A DNA stretch of 64,000 nt from Flammeovirga pacifica (GCF_000807855.2 NZ_JRYR02000002.1:573756-637755), one strand, 5' to 3'; positions 9,507 to 18,436 are shown, counted from the stretch's first letter. Numbers and translations: made by a program. The notes: generated from the letters alone by a model not told the origin.

Positions 9507-10571
9507 TTAAGCTAACCATTTTTTCTTCTTGAAATAAAATAACATGAAGATAGTAATGATTATCATGATAAACCACATCGAGTAATAACCATATTGGTAA
9601 TGTAATTCTGGAATATTATCAAAGTTGGTACCGTAAATACCGGCAATAAAAGTAAGAGGAATAAAGATGACAGAGAAGATAGTTAATGTCATCATTACAC
9701 TGTTTAGCTTCGAACTAATTGTAGTGTGGTAAATATTTAATTGATCCGATAGAATCTCACGATAACTATCCGCAATTTCACTGGCTTGCTTCGTGTTATT
9801 TAAAAGTTCATTAAAATAAGCTTTATTTTTTTTCTCAATAAATAGAGGTTGATATTTATTGAGTTGATTAAACATTTCTAAAATAGGCTTAATATTTTTT
9901 CTAAAGTTATTTACTACCTTTTTATAGGAAATAATTTCATCAATAATTTCCATTTTTTGATTACTTAAGAGGATATTCTCAAATTCATCAATTTCTTCAC
10001 TAATTTCTCGTATGGCATTAACTGAATGATCTACAATAATGTCAAGTAGATTAAAAATGAGATAATCAACATTACTACCTTTTATCTTCTTTCTGCCAAT
10101 TTTTATTCTTTGGATTAGAGGTCTAAATAAATCCTCATCTGTTTCCTTAAAAGTTAGTACACAGTTTTTATATAAAACTAAACTAAAATGTTCTTCATTT
10201 AATTTTCTTTCTTTTTTGTTATACCCTAAAATTTTCATTGTAATTAAAAAAGCATTGTCATACTCTTGAAATTTAGGTCTAGCAGTGGTATCAATTACAT
10301 CTGATAAGATATGAGGGTTAATTTTATTGTCTTTTAATTGTTCTATCAAAGGCACATCATGTATCCCATTAAAGTTGATCCAAGTAACAGAATCAGAATC
10401 AACATATTCACGTGCCTCTTCAACAGTTTTTATATTTTGTTCGTGAAAATGATCAGGTCCGAAATCCCTTAATGTAACAACTACATCGTTGGTTTTTTTT
10501 TCGCCAACGAATACGAGATCCTCAGGAGATTTTCCAATTGTTTTTTGTTTAAGAAGGCTAAACTTTATCAT
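9507..10571 (-). CDS. corA: CorA-family divalent cation transporter with GTN instead of GMN
   Basis: 354 residues, full length for bacterial CorA. A cytoplasmic alpha/beta domain and long helices (about 1-290) are followed by two C-terminal membrane helices: one starting near VMMTLTIFSVIFIPLTFIAGIYG and the last near YSMWFIMIIITIFML, with the basic C-terminus KKKKW. The first helix should end in the selectivity motif YGMN; here it reads YGTN (Gly314, Thr315, Asn316). The downstream loop PELHYQYGYY keeps the PEL element. In the family the GMN motif is the selectivity filter and natural variants often mark a changed ion preference, so the ion moved is uncertain (magnesium, zinc or cobalt). Monocistronic. 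Confidence 0.9.
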   Translation of the reverse strand: MIKFSLLKQKTIGKSPEDLVFVGEKKTNDVVVTLRDFGPDHFHEQNIKTVEEAREYVDSDSVTWINFNGIHDVPLIEQLKDNKINPHILSDVIDTTARPKFQEYDNAFLITMKILGYNKKERKLNEEHFSLVLYKNCVLTFKETDEDLFRPLIQRIKIGRKKIKGSNVDYLIFNLLDIIVDHSVNAIREISEEIDEFENILLSNQKMEIIDEIISYKKVVNNFRKNIKPILEMFNQLNKYQPLFIEKKNKAYFNELLNNTKQASEIADSYREILSDQLNIYHTTISSKLNSVMMTLTIFSVIFIPLTFIAGIYGTNFDNIPELHYQYGYYSMWFIMIIITIFMLFYFKKKKWLA

Positions 10572-10883
10572 ACAGTTTTGAAGCGTTTGAGTCGAAAAAT
10601 GAACATTAAAGCATATAAATACTCTAATTGTGAAAAAAAAAGTTAGAATAATTAAATATTCTTGTTCAAAATAATCATCAAATAATACTATTTGATAAAA
10701 GGTTTAACAACCGATTGCAAACCTTATTATATGTTATTTCAATAAGTAATACATTAACAAATATATAAACAATGTCCAAAAATCATTAAAAAACTAATAT
10801 ATAAAGGTGATTTTTCTCTACTTATTTATTCAAAATATAAGATTATCTTTAAATCTGAATTCAATAGTGATTAATATATATTT
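10572..10883. promoter_or_regulatory. Divergent promoter region corA / pullulanase
   Basis: Very AT-rich spacer between divergent genes. A TATCTTTA box at 10844-10851 lies about 33 bp before the pullulanase ATG and resembles the Bacteroidota -7 element TAnnTTTG with the last base changed. The same octamer lies before the gene at 6011. Nothing else was seen. Confidence 0.3.
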
Positions 10884-13562
10884 ATGAAGAGCCTTAAAAA
10901 AATACTATTTATTTTATTGACTTTTTGTTCTTTTCAGATCCATGCACAATCTTTTACTGGAGAACAAGTCAACCAAGGGTATGCCATTTTTGGTAATCAA
11001 GTATCATTTATTTTTGATGAATTGATTTATGATAAACAACCCAGTAGAGTTGTGGTAACAGGTGCATTTAGAGGTTGGGACGACGATCTCGATACACAAG
11101 AATGGGACTTAAAGAAAACAGGACAACAATGGATTTTGACACTCGATAATTCCGATTATAAAGTGATTGGTCCAACAATGGAATTCAAATTTAGAATTAA
11201 TGATGGTGAATGGTTAGGGCCATCGCCTGTTTCTAAAAATGAAAAAGGAGGAAATTTAGTGTTTATGATGGATGCGGTTCTTCCTGGACTTAAAGCAGAA
11301 CTAAAAAATGAAAATTTAATTTGGGCAACCATAATAGGAGATAGGCCATTAGATCCTTCAAAATATTTAATAACAAATGCACAAGGAGATACAATTAAAG
11401 TAAAAGGTGTTTTACCAAATGAAGCAACTACAACTTTAATAGTTCCTGCAGAACCTCTAAACAAAAAGAGGGTTTATTATTTACACATGCCTGATCAAGA
11501 GTTAACTGCCTTTTGTTCTTTCGATGGATGGTTTAGAGAAACTTATTCTACAAAAGAATTGGGGGCAAACATTGATAATGGCAAAACAACTGTTCGTTTA
11601 TTTGCTCCAAGAGCTACGGGGGTGAAACTTTATTTATACAATGGAAAAGACGATAAGAAGGCGGAAGAAGTAGTTGAAATGAAAGTAGATAACGATGGTG
11701 TTTGGGAAGCCTTTTTTGATGAAGATTTACACGGCACTTGGTATGATTTCACTATTCATGGTTATGATGATCCGGGTAACTTATTTTATGAAACAACAAA
11801 AGCTCATGTTTCAGACCCTTATACAAGAGTAAGTGATGATACTTGGGGTAAGTGTAGAATGTGGAGACGTACTACCCCTGCCACACCTTTAAAAGGAGGA
11901 ATTCCTGCAATGGAAGATGTGATCTCTTATGAAGTACATGTTCAAGACTTTACAGATCGTTTACCTGTTGATGCATCTATTAAAGGTAGATTAGCAGCAA
12001 TGCATAAAACGGGATTGAAAAATAGTAAAGGTCAAAAAATTGGGTTTGATTATTTGGTAGATCTTGGTGTAAATGTTATTCATTTAATGCCAATTCAGGA
12101 GTACTTACATTACCCAACAGACGATTGGAAAGCCTCTTTTGAGAATGATGAATACATGAAATCTCAAGGGGTAAGCGAAGAAAATTATCAATGGGGTTAC
12201 CGTACTACTCATGCTATGGCAGTGGAAACTCGTTATAGAACAGTTGGTAAAGAAGCGGGAGAAGAAAGAAATGAATTCAGAGATTTAGTGCAAGCATTTC
12301 ACGACAAAGATATTGCAGTAATTATAGACATTGTGCCTAATCATACGGCAGAAAATATGGATGGCAATAACTGGATCTTCAATTTTAATGGTATCGATAA
12401 ACAATACTATTATAGAACGAAAGATTTAGAGCATATTGGCGACTATGGTAACGAAGTGAAAACAGAAAATCGTCCAATGACTCAACGTTGGTTGATCGAT
12501 CAATGTCAGTATTACATCAAGGAGTTTGGTATTGATGGATTTAGAATTGATTTAGCTGGACAAGTGGACGAGCAAACATTAATTGTTTTAAAAGAAACTA
12601 TTGGTCTAGATAAAATCGTTTATGGTGAACCATGGATAGGATCTAATGATCCAGAGTTTGAAGGAAATCCATCATGGGATTGGTACAAAGAAGATTCTCC
12701 AATCACATTCTTCCAAGATGATTCTAGAACTGCTTTCAAAGGGCCGGTATTTAAGCTGACAGATCCTAAAACTGACCGTGGTTGGGCAGGAGGTAAATCT
12801 TCTGATCGTGCTGCAGTGATGAAAGGGTTAGAAAATTCTAATAAAGAGGATAAAACACCCACATCAGGAATTACTTATTTAGATATTCACGATAATTTTG
12901 CTCTTTCAGATCAATATGGTGGCGAAAAGTTTGATGGTCGTACAAGTGTTGATCAAGATAACTATAAAATTGCTGTTACATTAATGTATACATCATTAGG
13001 ACCTATCGTAACGAACGGAGGTTCTGAAATTATGCGTTCTAAAGCAGATGCCCCATTAAAAGAGGTATTCAAAACCACGAATAAAGGGTATAAGGTGTAC
13101 ATGCACGGTTATAGAGATACATATAATCATAGAACAGCCAATCAATATGCTTGGGAGACTGTAGGTCAAGAGCCTCAATCAGGAAATACCAATGATTACA
13201 AAAACATGCTTGCGTTTTGGCGAGGTATGAATGAATTGAGATTATCAGAAATTGGTAAAGTATTCCGTTTAGGTACAGAAGTGCCTGAAGGATATTATCA
13301 ATTTATTACTCCTAAAAATGAAAATCAGTTAGGGTACATCGTAGACAATAAGGTATTTGTTCTTCTTAATGTTGACGAAAAATCAAACAAATTTGATAAC
13401 ATAGAATTACCTGAAGGAAACTGGAAATTAGTGGCCAATAATAATGCAGTAAACATCCAAAAAGGGGTGAAAGATGCTGATAAGAAATTGTCAAAATTAA
13501 AGGGTGGTAAGCAAAATATTGAAATGCCTGCTACTTCTTTGAAGATTTGGGTGAAACAATAA
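10884..13562 (+). CDS. pulA: Secreted type I pullulanase (GH13, CBM48-like domains)
   Basis: 892 residues. Signal peptide at 1-21 (FQIHAQ). N-terminal early-set/starch-binding region about 45-130 (VVVTGAFRGWDDD) and a second E-set domain about 215-310 (KTTVRLFAPRATGVKLYLYNG). The GH13 barrel from about 340 has all catalytic groups: GFRIDLAG with Asp556, YGEPW with Glu582 and YLDIHDN with Asp670, the layout of type I pullulanases that hydrolyse alpha-1,6 bonds in pullulan and branched alpha-glucans. A C-terminal beta domain ends in SLKIWVKQ. Export to the periplasm or surface is expected; no T9SS tail is present. It stands alone with its own terminator at 13616-13655. Confidence 0.9.
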   Translation: MKSLKKILFILLTFCSFQIHAQSFTGEQVNQGYAIFGNQVSFIFDELIYDKQPSRVVVTGAFRGWDDDLDTQEWDLKKTGQQWILTLDNSDYKVIGPTMEFKFRINDGEWLGPSPVSKNEKGGNLVFMMDAVLPGLKAELKNENLIWATIIGDRPLDPSKYLITNAQGDTIKVKGVLPNEATTTLIVPAEPLNKKRVYYLHMPDQELTAFCSFDGWFRETYSTKELGANIDNGKTTVRLFAPRATGVKLYLYNGKDDKKAEEVVEMKVDNDGVWEAFFDEDLHGTWYDFTIHGYDDPGNLFYETTKAHVSDPYTRVSDDTWGKCRMWRRTTPATPLKGGIPAMEDVISYEVHVQDFTDRLPVDASIKGRLAAMHKTGLKNSKGQKIGFDYLVDLGVNVIHLMPIQEYLHYPTDDWKASFENDEYMKSQGVSEENYQWGYRTTHAMAVETRYRTVGKEAGEERNEFRDLVQAFHDKDIAVIIDIVPNHTAENMDGNNWIFNFNGIDKQYYYRTKDLEHIGDYGNEVKTENRPMTQRWLIDQCQYYIKEFGIDGFRIDLAGQVDEQTLIVLKETIGLDKIVYGEPWIGSNDPEFEGNPSWDWYKEDSPITFFQDDSRTAFKGPVFKLTDPKTDRGWAGGKSSDRAAVMKGLENSNKEDKTPTSGITYLDIHDNFALSDQYGGEKFDGRTSVDQDNYKIAVTLMYTSLGPIVTNGGSEIMRSKADAPLKEVFKTTNKGYKVYMHGYRDTYNHRTANQYAWETVGQEPQSGNTNDYKNMLAFWRGMNELRLSEIGKVFRLGTEVPEGYYQFITPKNENQLGYIVDNKVFVLLNVDEKSNKFDNIELPEGNWKLVANNNAVNIQKGVKDADKKLSKLKGGKQNIEMPATSLKIWVKQ

Positions 13563-13615
13563 ATGAAATATGTAAAACTATTATTTCAATAGCTATAGAT
13601 ATTTTATCAAAAAAG

Positions 13616-13655
13616 AAAGAGGTAATTTCATAGGGTTATGAGATTACCTCTTTCT
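13616..13655 (+). terminator. Terminator after pullulanase
   Basis: Long stem GAAAGAGGTAAT.TCAT (13616-13632) with ATGA.ATTACCTCTTTC (13639-13655), preceded by an A-rich stretch and followed by tgttt. Confidence 0.75.
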
Positions 13656-13783
13656 GTTTAAATATTTTATCGTAAAGGGTAAGTGTTTTATTGAATGATT
13701 TCTATACTATTCGATGAAGTAATTACTTGATAGATTGATAATAATACAATACATCTTCGTACATGAATTTTTGTCTCAATTGA

Positions 13784-14842
13784 TTACTTACCAATTAGAG
13801 ATTCAATAAATATATTGATGTATATTTTATCTTTACCTTTTTTTTCTTCTCTTAATATACCTAATTCTACACATGACTTCATCAATTTTGAAGCGGTTAC
13901 TCTTGTAATTGATAACCCATCTTCAAGATATTTCAAACGTGTATATCCTTGAATAAACAGTAAATCTATTAATCTAGGATCGTATGCTTTTCTTAATTTT
14001 TCTTTTAACAAAGCATCTAGTTCTTTTGTTCTTTTATTAATTTGATCAATGAGATTAATAGTATCTTTACAGGCATCTTCTATAGTATTTAAAAAGTAAA
14101 TTACGTACTCTTCAAACCCAACACCTTGGTTCATGTTTTTAAGATGTTTATAATATTCTGTTCTAGAATTATTAATATGATGTGATAAATAAAGAATAGG
14201 ATAGTCTATTACTCTTTTATGAATTAAATATAAGATATTTAAAATTCTACCTGTTCTTCCATTACCATCAAAAAACGGGTGAATACATTCAAAATAAAAG
14301 TGTAGTAAAGCTACCTCAATTAGCGCATCAATATTTGGGTCATTATTAAAAAATGAGGTAAAAGAGTAAAAGAATTTTTTGACCTCATATTCTGTTTGAG
14401 GTGGAGTAAATATTATTTCTCCGGAAACATCATTTTTAATTACTGTACCAGGGCGATTTCTTAAACCTTGATTATTACCTACTATTATTTTTTGAATTTC
14501 TAGAATGCTACTTTCAGTCAAAATTCCAATAGAATTGATAGCTTCTAATCCTTTATTTAATGCAGCTTTATAATTTAGGACTTCCTTTTCAGCTTGAGAA
14601 GTAAGTTTTGGAATTTCAAGAGCAGTATATAATTTATCATAAGTAGTAACTATATTTTCTATTTCACTTGATTCTTTTGCTTCTCTTAAAGAAAGTGTAT
14701 TTAATAAAATATTTGGATTTGGTAAAAGCTTTGCTGATTGATTAAGTCTTTCAACATATTTTACCGTTTCAGTCATTTTCTTGAAGATTTTTATCGTTTC
14801 AAGATTCGTGATGTTATCAGGAAAATCATTAAGATCAAACAT
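13784..14842 (-). CDS. Fic/DOC family AMPylase-type protein with built-in inhibitory motif
   Basis: 352 residues. The Fic core motif HPFFDGNGRTGR starts at His188 and is complete, so nucleotidyl transfer to a hydroxyl side chain is expected. An N-terminal helix carries the inhibitory signature (S/T)xxxE(G/N): Ser58, Glu62, Asn63, as in class II Fic proteins, so the enzyme should be auto-inhibited. The segment FTPPQTEYEVKKF is the usual flap region. The C-terminus (about 290-352) reads as a winged helix (GYTRLKYLEDGLSITRVTASKLMKSCVELGILRE). This arrangement matches the common housekeeping-type bacterial Fic family more than a secreted effector. Unlinked to neighbours. Confidence 0.92.
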   Translation of the reverse strand: MFDLNDFPDNITNLETIKIFKKMTETVKYVERLNQSAKLLPNPNILLNTLSLREAKESSEIENIVTTYDKLYTALEIPKLTSQAEKEVLNYKAALNKGLEAINSIGILTESSILEIQKIIVGNNQGLRNRPGTVIKNDVSGEIIFTPPQTEYEVKKFFYSFTSFFNNDPNIDALIEVALLHFYFECIHPFFDGNGRTGRILNILYLIHKRVIDYPILYLSHHINNSRTEYYKHLKNMNQGVGFEEYVIYFLNTIEDACKDTINLIDQINKRTKELDALLKEKLRKAYDPRLIDLLFIQGYTRLKYLEDGLSITRVTASKLMKSCVELGILREEKKGKDKIYINIFIESLIGK

Positions 14843-14968
14843 ATTTGTATTTATTTTCCTATCAATTTAATCATATTACAGTGTAACAACAACAACATAT
14901 GTATAACATTCGAATAATGTGTGTATATATGTATAGTTTTCAGTGGTTGTTTATGTTTATTTCAAATA

Positions 14969-15005
14969 AAAAATCCATCAATATTTAAATTTTGATGGAT
15001 TTTTT
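14969..15005 (-). terminator. Terminator after the SnoaL-like gene
   Basis: Stem AAAAATCCATCAA (14969-14981) with TTGATGGATTTTT (about 14992-15004). The strand call follows the gene orientation, the minus-strand gene ending at 15048; the hairpin is symmetric enough to work in both directions. Confidence 0.8.
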
Positions 15006-15047
15006 ATACAAGACTTTAAAAATTAGTGATATAAAATCTCATCCATT

Positions 15048-15422
15048 TTACATCCCTGACCCTTGTGGTCTAAAGAAAAACTCTTCCTTCACTATTTTAC
15101 CATCTTTTACTTCATAAACGGCTATTTCAGAACTATTACTCCTTTGACCAGTAGGTTTAAATGTTGCATCCATACCTAATACTATAGAAAAGAACTCATC
15201 TGCAACAATAGGTGCTGATACGGTAAATCCGTGTACTTCCATCATTTCATCGAATTGTTTTCCTTTTTGAGCTAGACCCTCTTTTCCTTTTACTTCTTTT
15301 ACAGGAGCACCATCAGGTTCGATACTTACACAATCATCTGCATAAAGTTCCGCATGTGCTGTAGCAAAGTCACCTGCTTTGCATAGTTCGACAAGTCTGT
15401 CGGCAATTTCTTGAATAGACAT
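15048..15422 (-). CDS. SnoaL-like / NTF2-like protein
   Basis: 124 residues with the cone-shaped NTF2 fold pattern: an opening helix (IADRLVELCKAGDFATAHAELYADDCVSIEP), a short helix with GKEGLAQKGKQFDEMM, then three long strands (FTVSAPIVADEFFSIVLGMDATF, SSEIAVYEVKDGKIVKEEFFF). Such proteins include ketosteroid-isomerase-like enzymes and many small ligand-binding proteins. No catalytic residue can be assigned. Cytoplasmic, single gene with its own terminator. Confidence 0.8.
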   Translation of the reverse strand: MSIQEIADRLVELCKAGDFATAHAELYADDCVSIEPDGAPVKEVKGKEGLAQKGKQFDEMMEVHGFTVSAPIVADEFFSIVLGMDATFKPTGQRSNSSEIAVYEVKDGKIVKEEFFFRPQGSGM

Positions 15423-15708
15423 AGTTAATATTTGGGGTATATAATAAATGATATATCAAATTATAAATCATTTAATGAAATAGCAAGAGGTAGAAATCAA
15501 TTAACATGATGTTTTAATCATGGTTTTAGACGTTTCGGAAAAGAGTTGTCCTTTTCATGCTTCCATATTTCTGTTTGGGTATTTAAAATGGCTGTTTCGG
15601 TAAAAACATTCATCAAGGGGTAGTGAAAGTGCGTTATTATAATTGTAACAAACGATAAAACAGTTGAAAATTGCTACTAACTACTAACATTAACTAAACC
15701 AATTGAAA

Positions 15709-16009
15709 AGACTTAGCTAGAAACTAGACCAAAAATATTAGGTATTGAGTTGTTTTTATCAGAATAAAAATCACAAAATACCAACGATTAGATAGATGAA
15801 TAGATGAAGACTTAGTTAAAAACTAGACCAATTAAATATGACTTGCTAAAGACTTTAACCAAAAAATATACATTATCAAGTTGATTTATACTTAAATAAA
15901 TCAATGCGATAGAAAAGAGTTAGATAGATGAATAGATAGATTGAGACTTAGCTTTAAACTAGACCATTAAAATGTAGAAATTTAAACTTAGCTAAAAACT
16001 AAACCAAAA
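15709..16009 (+). repeat. Five degenerate 26-bp direct repeats plus an 18-bp duplicated element
   Basis: Repeat units at 15709-15734, 15808-15833, 15839-15864, 15944-15969 and 15984-16009 share ACTTAGCT..AAACTA.ACCA. Two of them (15808 and 15944) are each preceded by the identical 18-mer TTAGATAGATGAATAGAT (15788-15805 and 15920-15937). Spacing is irregular (99, 31, 105 and 40 bp), so this is not a CRISPR array. Confidence 0.7.
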
Positions 16010-16114
16010 GTTATACAAGGTTATTAAAAGAAGTTTGATCGTTAATTTTAATCATTAAGACATTAAAATTGATAGATAAATACAGAACAGATTTAGTATT
16101 CGTACAGCACTAAA

Positions 16115-16143
16115 GGCTTTCGACATTTCGAAGGTCTTTTTTT
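16115..16143 (+). terminator. Terminator of the repeat-rich transcript
   Basis: Stem GGCTTTCGA (16115-16123) with TCGAAGGTC (16128-16136) including two wobble pairs, loop CATT, then seven T. It lies 160 bp before the pyrophosphatase ATG. Confidence 0.75.
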
Positions 16144-16304
16144 ATATATTCTATTTTTTTATTGATAGGAAGTGACTATTTGAAGAAAATAAGAATCATT
16201 TGTAATCCATTAATCATTTAGATTCTTTAGAAATAAGGTTTTAAAAAAAATATCCTTAATTTCGCATGTTTTTAAATTAAATCAATTTTTAAGAAAGAGA
16301 AACA

Positions 16305-17243
16305 ATGAGTTTTCAACTATCTTTTCCAAGTAATGCATTATTTGTAGGGCATAAAAACCCTGATACTGATTGTACATGTTCGGCAATCGCAGCAGCAAAC
16401 TTATGGGGTGGTACTCCAATCATACAAGGTGAATTAAACCCTGAAACAACTTTTGTTTTAGAGCAATTTGGTGTTAAAGCACCTGCTTTTGAAGATAACT
16501 TTGCAGGAAAAGATGTTGTAGTGGTAGACCATAACCAAACCACTCAATCTGCTGCTTCTATGACTGAAGCTAACATCCTTTCTATTATTGATCATCACGC
16601 AGTTCAGGATAACTTCTTTTTCCAAAAAGGACCTATCCATATTGATATGCGTACTGTAGCTTCTTGCTGTACTATTATTGCTGATTACTACGAAGAAATG
16701 AATGTAGAAATCACTAAAGAAATGGCAGGTGTAATGTTAGGTGGTATTCTTTCAGATACATTAGCATTAACGGTACCTCATACTACTGAAATTGATAAAG
16801 AAATTGCTGCTAAATTAGCAAAAATTGCTGGTATCGAGGATGTGGCAGATTTTGGTCAGCAGATGTTGATCGCAAAATCTGATCTTTCTAAATATACTGC
16901 AGCTGAAATCTTAAACTTAGATTATAAAGATTTCATTTTTGGTGATATCAAAATCGGTTTTGGTGTTTGCGAAAGTTTACTAATTGATAAAGTAAAAGCA
17001 AAGCACGATGAAATTACAGCAGCAATGATTAACAACAAGAAAGATGGCTACTCTGCATTGTTCTTTGCTTACGTTGATCTTACTACAAATAACTCTGTAG
17101 TTATTGGAGCTGATGATGCTGACTTTAAAGTATTGGAGCAAGCATTTGGTATCTCTAAAAGTGATTTAGGTGTTGCTTTGGAAGGGAAGATTTCTCGTAA
17201 AAATGATTTTATTCCTCCTGTATCTGCATACTACAACAAGTAG
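16305..17243 (+). CDS. ppaC: Manganese-dependent (family II) inorganic pyrophosphatase
   Basis: 312 residues, the normal length for the DHH-family enzyme. Motifs in order: VGHKNPDTDCTCSA (metal site), VVVDHNQ, the eponymous SIIDHHAVQDN, ILSDTLALTVP, and the C-terminal DHHA2 substrate site SRKNDFIPPV. It hydrolyses pyrophosphate in the cytoplasm and drives biosynthetic reactions. It is a single gene with an upstream terminator and its own strong terminator at 17266-17295. Confidence 0.95.
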   Translation: MSFQLSFPSNALFVGHKNPDTDCTCSAIAAANLWGGTPIIQGELNPETTFVLEQFGVKAPAFEDNFAGKDVVVVDHNQTTQSAASMTEANILSIIDHHAVQDNFFFQKGPIHIDMRTVASCCTIIADYYEEMNVEITKEMAGVMLGGILSDTLALTVPHTTEIDKEIAAKLAKIAGIEDVADFGQQMLIAKSDLSKYTAAEILNLDYKDFIFGDIKIGFGVCESLLIDKVKAKHDEITAAMINNKKDGYSALFFAYVDLTTNNSVVIGADDADFKVLEQAFGISKSDLGVALEGKISRKNDFIPPVSAYYNK

Positions 17244-17265
17244 TAGGTATTCGAGTTTTAATATA

Positions 17266-17295
17266 AAGTTGATGCTATTTCGATAGCATCAACTT
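17266..17295 (+). terminator. Terminator after ppaC
   Basis: Perfect 13-bp stem (17266-17278 with 17283-17295), UUCG tetraloop, then a T-run. Confidence 0.93.
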
Positions 17296-17304
17296 TTTTT
17301 ATGC

Positions 17305-17336
17305 ATTTGTGTTTTAACTTCAGTATTTTGTGATAG
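17305..17336 (+). promoter_or_regulatory. Putative AraC operator: TTTGTG direct repeat, 21-bp spacing
   Basis: ATTTGTGTT at 17305-17313 and TTTTGTGAT at 17326-17334 place the core TTTGTG at 17306 and 17327, exactly 21 bp apart, about 100 bp before the AraC gene. The same arrangement is found before the neighbouring dehydrogenase gene, so autoregulation is likely. Confidence 0.55.
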
Positions 17337-17429
17337 AATCTCTGCACCCCATTTTTGATATTTGTATTCACCTTTATCTTTAATATGATCTTTTCAATAT
17401 TGGATCAACAGCACTAAACACCTCTAATC

Positions 17430-18338
17430 ATGAAAGAAGAAATTATCTCTGTAAAGAGTATTCACGAGTTACACAAACTTTTAAACTTAGATGCTCCACT
17501 TCATCCATTGGTTTCAATTATTGATGCCAAAGATATTGCTTTTGCTAAAGAAATGTTAGGAGTGAAGATGACTTCAGAACTATATTATATAGCGGTTAAA
17601 GACCATTGTAATGGCTTGAAATATGGTAGAAGTTCTTATGATTTTGAGAATGGGACGCTAATGTTTTTAGGTCCACATCAGATTATCTCTATGTCAGAAG
17701 AAATAAAAAAAGGAGAATCTGAAGGATGGTTACTCTATTTCCATCCCGATCTATTTTCAGGATCTCCATTGGCTGATAAAATTGATGAGTTTTCTTTCTT
17801 TTCGTATGATATTGATGAAGCTTTACATCTATCAGAAAAGGAGAGACAAATCATGCAAATTGTTATCGATAATATGAATGAAGAATTAAATAATAGAATT
17901 GATAACCATAGTCAAAATGTATTCATTTCTAATATTGAATTATTATTAACCTACAGTGCTCGATATTATGATCGACAATTTAGCCTAAGGAAAAATCAAA
18001 ATTCTACTGTTGTTAGTCAGGTAGATCAATTACTTAAAAAATATTATGAAGAGGGGAATTTCACATTAACAGGAGTTCCAAATGTTCAGTATTTTGCCGA
18101 TGAGGTAAATTTATCTTCCAATTATTTGAGTGATTTATTGAAGAAAGAAACTGGCAGAAGCGCCAAAGATCATATTAACGATTTTATTATTGTTAAAGCA
18201 AAACATATATTATTAGGTACGAATCAATCCATTAGTGAAGTAGCTTATAATTTGGGTTTCAATTATCCTCATTATTTTAGTCGTCTATTTAAAAATAAGA
18301 CAGGTATGACGCCTAATCAATTCAGAGACAGTAATTAA
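17430..18338 (+). CDS. AraC-family transcriptional regulator
   Basis: 302 residues. The N-terminal half (about 1-190) is a cupin-like sensing domain of the type found in Bacteroidota AraC regulators (ITVKDHCNGLKYG-type start, PHQIISMSEE, GWLLYFHPDLFSGSPL). The C-terminal 100 residues have the double helix-turn-helix: VQYFADEVNLSSNYLSDLLKK and ISEVAYNLGFNYPHYFSRLFKNKTGMTPNQFR. It most likely activates the short-chain dehydrogenase gene that begins 164 bp downstream; the matching TTTGTG repeats before both genes support this. The ligand is not known. Confidence 0.93.
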   Translation: MKEEIISVKSIHELHKLLNLDAPLHPLVSIIDAKDIAFAKEMLGVKMTSELYYIAVKDHCNGLKYGRSSYDFENGTLMFLGPHQIISMSEEIKKGESEGWLLYFHPDLFSGSPLADKIDEFSFFSYDIDEALHLSEKERQIMQIVIDNMNEELNNRIDNHSQNVFISNIELLLTYSARYYDRQFSLRKNQNSTVVSQVDQLLKKYYEEGNFTLTGVPNVQYFADEVNLSSNYLSDLLKKETGRSAKDHINDFIIVKAKHILLGTNQSISEVAYNLGFNYPHYFSRLFKNKTGMTPNQFRDSN

Positions 18339-18404
18339 CAGATCTCAACTACTCTTTTAAAAAACAAAAGGTACACTCAAAATAAACCTAAAAGTTCAAT
18401 TCCT

Positions 18405-18436
18405 TTATTTGTGTTTTAGAACAAGTTATTTGTGTT
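18405..18436 (+). promoter_or_regulatory. Putative AraC operator before the SDR gene: perfect 11-bp direct repeat
   Basis: TTATTTGTGTT occurs at 18405-18415 and again at 18426-18436, 21 bp apart (two helical turns), ending 66 bp before the dehydrogenase ATG. An inverted pair AGAACA/TGTTCT overlaps it. This is the position and geometry expected for an AraC-type activator binding the same DNA face. Confidence 0.6.

Larger units (their letters stand above)
15660..16143 (+). ncRNA. Repeat-rich putative non-coding transcript
   Basis: The stretch from the SnoaL-like gene to the pyrophosphatase gene (882 bp) has no credible ORF but holds a family of degenerate direct repeats of the type ACTTAGCTAAAAACTAGACC (copies at 15709, 15808, 15839, 15944 and 15984) and ends in a good rho-independent terminator at 16115-16143. 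A terminator on the plus strand without an ORF before it suggests a non-coding RNA or long leader that is terminated before the next gene. The 5' end is not known; 15660 is a guess that includes all repeats. Confidence 0.4.

Noticed and set aside
9313-9510. Plus-strand frame of 65 codons
   Set aside because: Very hydrophobic and biased composition without motif; it overlaps the end of the corA gene and has no start support.
15520-15603. 27-codon frame starting MVLDVSEKSC
   Set aside because: No conserved motif or terminator link; likely chance in the non-coding stretch.
15709-16009. Repeats taken as a CRISPR array
   Set aside because: Units are degenerate, spacing is irregular (31 to 105 bp) and no cas genes are present.
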